Shown here: piece by piece, positions 4,574-5,021 of the stretch
How the letters are laid out: the number at the start of each line of letters is the position of its first letter
How positions within the stretch are numbered: the stretch's first letter is position 1
Assembly: GCA_025210575.1 (NCBI GenBank)
Contig: JAOARK010000402.1
Location: 1-5,021, forward strand
Length of the DNA: 5,021 bases
Origin: Schleiferiaceae bacterium
GTDB taxonomy: Bacteria > Bacteroidota > Bacteroidia > Flavobacteriales > Schleiferiaceae
Direction: 5' to 3'
Translations under genes and position numbers: made by a program
Notes under the pieces: generated by a model
What the model was told of the DNA's origin: nothing
What the model saw: the letters and a program-made list of their open reading frames with translations, nothing else
Database searches by the model: none

Positions 4574-5021
4574 TTGCTTTTATCTTACCAGCGAGACTTG
4601 TTAAAATGGTACCGACTTAACAAACGTGATTTGCCTTGGCGTCATACCCCCGATTTTTATCGGATATGGATTTCAGAAATTATTCTGCAACAGACTCGGG
4701 TTGAGCAAGGTTTAAATTATTACCTGAATTTTATTAGAAAGTTTGAAAATGTTGAGGTTTTAGCTTCTGCTGAAGAAGATGAAGTTTTGAAGCTTTGGGA
4801 AGGTCTCGGGTATTACAGTCGAGCTAGAAACTTGCATAAGGCAGCAAAGCAAATTGTGGAAATGGGTGGTTTTCCTGCCGATTATAAAGGTTGGTTGACT
4901 ATCAGGGGGGTGGGACCCTATACCGCATCGGCTATTTGTTCAATTGTTGCAGATGAACCTGTTGCATCTGTTGACGGCAACGTGCAAAGAGTTTTAAGCA
5001 GAGTTCTTAATTATACAAAGC
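4574..5021 (+). CDS. mutY: MutY, adenine DNA glycosylase (partial, runs off the window end)
   Basis: MutY removes adenine mispaired with 8-oxoguanine or guanine in base-excision repair. The visible 149 codons cover the N-terminal catalytic domain: KRDLPWR (17-23), SEIILQQTRVEQ with the catalytic-type glutamate E35, GLGYYSRARNL (77-87), the helix-hairpin-helix GVGPYTASA (112-120), and VDGNVQRVLSR with catalytic D134. E. coli MutY has E37 and D138, so spacing is normal. The 4Fe-4S cluster and C-terminal 8-oxoG recognition domain would lie beyond the window. There is no in-frame ATG or GTG between the upstream stop at 4529-4531 and the conserved region. TTG at 4574 gives a family-like N-terminus (MLLSYQRDLLKWY); TTG at 4544 or 4598 are alternatives. 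The gene is divergent from HU. In flavobacteria mutY is often followed by ssb and gld genes, which cannot be checked here. Confidence 0.93.
   Translation, partial: MLLSYQRDLLKWYRLNKRDLPWRHTPDFYRIWISEIILQQTRVEQGLNYYLNFIRKFENVEVLASAEEDEVLKLWEGLGYYSRARNLHKAAKQIVEMGGFPADYKGWLTIRGVGPYTASAICSIVADEPVASVDGNVQRVLSRVLNYTK

Overview
The window looks like an ordinary chromosomal core region of a Bacteroidota bacterium, most likely Flavobacteriales. The protein styles point there: an HU protein with a GRNISKN arm, a flavobacterial-type RNase G, and a very small basic COX24/mS38-like protein. So do the moderately AT-rich DNA, the lack of Shine-Dalgarno sequences before the start codons, and several matches to the Bacteroidota -7 promoter box TAnnTTTG. 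I did not identify genus or species, and I see no insertion sequence, prophage, CRISPR array, tRNA or rRNA.

Layout. Bases 1-51 (+) appear to be the last codons of an outer-membrane beta-barrel protein. One base later comes a YdeI/OmpD-associated (DUF1905-type) gene at 53-574 (+). It ends 8 bases from the convergent recX (1071-583, -). Upstream of recX on the same strand is cysH (1803-1108, -), a 4Fe-4S APS-type reductase; with no terminator between them, the two probably form a short operon. A strong intrinsic terminator (about 1893-1863, -) separates cysH from RNase G (rng, 3438-1897, -), whose likely start is a GTG.

Upstream of rng lies a compact minus-strand cluster: an HU/IHF-type protein (4450-4148), a membrane-anchored TPR protein (4140-3670), and a 29-residue ribosomal-type protein (3637-3548). 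A 10-bp hairpin (3524-3498) separates it from rng. A divergent mutY starts near 4574 (+) without an ATG and runs off the window end.

How the genes fit together. The HU-TPR-mS38-like-rng series joins nucleoid structure, a candidate ribosomal protein and an RNA-processing nuclease, with base-excision repair (MutY) read divergently from the same 120-bp control region. CysH feeds assimilatory sulfate reduction, but no other sulfur gene is visible. RecX modulates RecA, which is not in the window.

I found no clear new biological system. The points most worth a second look are the tiny mS38/bS22-like gene and the hairpin that follows it, the HU protein lacking the DNA-intercalating proline, the RNase G lacking Zn-link cysteines, and the ATG-less mutY.
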